This document shows, in pieces, positions 28,772 to 29,907 of a DNA stretch of 29,907 nt. How positions within the stretch are numbered: position 1 is the stretch's first letter; each line of letters opens with the position of its first letter. The position numbers were made by a program, and so were the translations under genes. Source of the stretch: a virus. The stretch covers positions 1 through 29,907 of the IMG/VR virus record IMGVR_UViG_3300005613_000302; one strand, 5' to 3'. The notes below the pieces were generated by a model. That model saw only the letters and a program-made list of their open reading frames with translations, did not search any database and had not been told where the DNA came from.

Positions 28772-29907
28772 ATGAATACTCGTGGATTACCAGCAATTAG
28801 ACGCTATGTAAGCGGTGGTCAGATTAACGCTATTTATGATGCGCTTTTTGATCGCCCCGCTGATTCCGAAGGTATGGCGTTCTACGCCCCGTTGCTAGCA
28901 AACAAAAGCTATGAAGAGGCAGTAAAAATTATTGCTGGGGGTGCTAGAAATCAAGACATAGCTACTGAAGCTGAAATGCAACAGGCCGTGGCAGATTTTA
29001 ATGCGCTTATGGATAAAGGGGACTATGGGGCAGCAGCTTCTTTTGCGTCTAACGCCGGTGTCGATCCTGACGTTGTTGCTAATTATGTTAACGAAAATTA
29101 TGGGGATCGCTTTGGCGGTGCCACTGTAACGGCTGATACGGTTAAACAAGCTGCCAGAAATTATGACGTTATTGATTTAGATTTAGGGCCAGCCAGACCC
29201 ATACCGCAACCTTCTGTAAACCTCAGCACCGTAAACCCAAATACAACTTTAAACACCGGAGCAAACACAGGAATCCCGACAGTAACTCAACTTCCTTCTA
29301 ATTCACCTGAGGTTAACGCTAAAAGTCTTCTTGATCGTGTCTATAACGATGTTCTTAACAGGGCGCCGACTCAAGCAGGGTATGACTACTATCTGCCTAA
29401 GATTCTTTCAGGTGAGCTTACTGCGAACAACATTATTCCAGCGGTCACAGGGGGTGCAGAATCTTCGGCGGATAGGGCTGCTGCTACTAATTACGCACTT
29501 AAAACAAACTTAGCTGACTTTGATACGTTGATAGCTAACCGTGATTTTGTGGGGGCTAAAAATCTTCTCGATCAAACAATAAATCAATACTATCTTGATC
29601 CAACCGCCTCTTACGCAAACATCGCTGAGTATTTAAACGAAGACCCAAAGTTTGCAAATATTAGAGCAGCAAATAAAGGTCAACTTTTTGATGTAGACGA
29701 CATTCGTGATTTTGGTAGTGCTGTAGATGCATCTGGTACGAATACATCTGGCGAAAAGAAAATTAAAGCCGGTATGGATGATCCTCTTGAAGACCCCGGT
29801 ACTGACTTTGTTCAAGCTGTTGTGACTGACGAAGCTGGTAATATTCTTTCGGGGCCTCCTGACAAAGTAATTCCCGGGATACCAAAGTTTGCTCGTCAAG
29901 AGTTCAC
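28772..29907 (+). CDS. DUF4214-like repeat protein, partial (3' end outside the window)
   Basis: A frame with TAGGA upstream stays open from ATG 28772 to the right edge, giving 378 visible residues. Two related segments, INAIYDALFDRPADSEGMAF followed by YAPLLANKSYEEAV (residues 18-53) and LLDRVYNDVLNRAPTQAGYD followed by YYLPKILSGELTANNI (about 187-222), match the DUF4214 pattern in which a Y..LL.R.pd..G..Y....L..G repeat is helical. Between and after them are Asn/Thr-rich linkers and helices. DUF4214 repeats occur in large surface or extracellular proteins. Here they may belong to a tail or internal virion protein. The C-terminus is unknown. Confidence 0.65.
   Translation, partial: MNTRGLPAIRRYVSGGQINAIYDALFDRPADSEGMAFYAPLLANKSYEEAVKIIAGGARNQDIATEAEMQQAVADFNALMDKGDYGAAASFASNAGVDPDVVANYVNENYGDRFGGATVTADTVKQAARNYDVIDLDLGPARPIPQPSVNLSTVNPNTTLNTGANTGIPTVTQLPSNSPEVNAKSLLDRVYNDVLNRAPTQAGYDYYLPKILSGELTANNIIPAVTGGAESSADRAAATNYALKTNLADFDTLIANRDFVGAKNLLDQTINQYYLDPTASYANIAEYLNEDPKFANIRAANKGQLFDVDDIRDFGSAVDASGTNTSGEKKIKAGMDDPLEDPGTDFVQAVVTDEAGNILSGPPDKVIPGIPKFARQEF

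Noticed and set aside
1-29907. tRNA genes, CRISPR arrays, insertion sequences, integrase or attachment sites
   Set aside because: Reading both strands showed no cloverleaf-like segment, no regularly spaced direct repeats with unique spacers, and no transposase or integrase frame; lysogeny genes, if any, lie outside.

Overview
This window looks like the structural half of a tailed double-stranded DNA phage genome, probably a short-tailed (podovirus-like) phage of an aquatic bacterium. The phage assignment rests on a continuous packaging, head, connector, tail and lysis gene order. The short-tail inference rests on a long P22-type portal, two small connector/adaptor proteins and a P22 gp10-like hub, with no tape-measure, tail-tube or sheath gene in view. 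The aquatic origin is inferred only from recognising several small proteins often seen in freshwater and marine phage contigs. The host cannot be read from the sequence. Function calls come from reading the proteins and recalling families; no searches were run.

Layout. Positions 1-677 hold two minus-strand genes (a DUF6884/YaaA-like protein running off the left edge and a helical unknown). They are divided from the rightward genes by a 184-bp divergent promoter region. From 862 onward everything reads rightward. 862-3511 is the packaging block: TerS, a LexA-like winged helix and TerL. 3522-9513 is the head block: portal, small helical protein, GroES-like co-chaperonin, scaffold, two unknown or structural genes and a gpT-like major capsid protein. 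An intrinsic terminator and a compact structured leader follow at 9518-9641. 9648-14223 holds structural proteins and then a run of very small, mostly basic genes joined by TAATG/ATGA overlaps. 14220-17141 holds connector/adaptor genes interrupted by an HNH endonuclease gene. 17141-24581 holds a methyltransferase-DUF115 fusion, paralogous and repeat-containing tail proteins, an 803-aa LamG/SPRY tail protein, a second endonuclease and a tail-fibre-assembly-like protein. 24581-26000 is a lysis block (membrane protein, holin, M15 peptidase). 26000 to the right edge returns to virion genes: gp10-like hub, beta-sandwich tail protein and a DUF4214-like protein that is cut off.

How it works together. 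TerS and TerL package DNA through the portal into a shell built from scaffold and gpT-like capsid protein, with the co-chaperonin probably helping subunits fold. The adaptor and gp10-like proteins close the head and form the short tail. The LamG, SPRY and repeat-rich proteins probably face the host surface. The holin and M15 endopeptidase release progeny.

The most unusual items are: an array of GTAAC-N3-GTTAC palindromes inside the 3' end of terS whose DNA pattern is kept across a change of reading frame; a structured RNA candidate between the capsid gene and the next gene; the methyltransferase-DUF115 fusion flanked by two paralogous structural genes; and a shared repeat module spread over separate tail genes.
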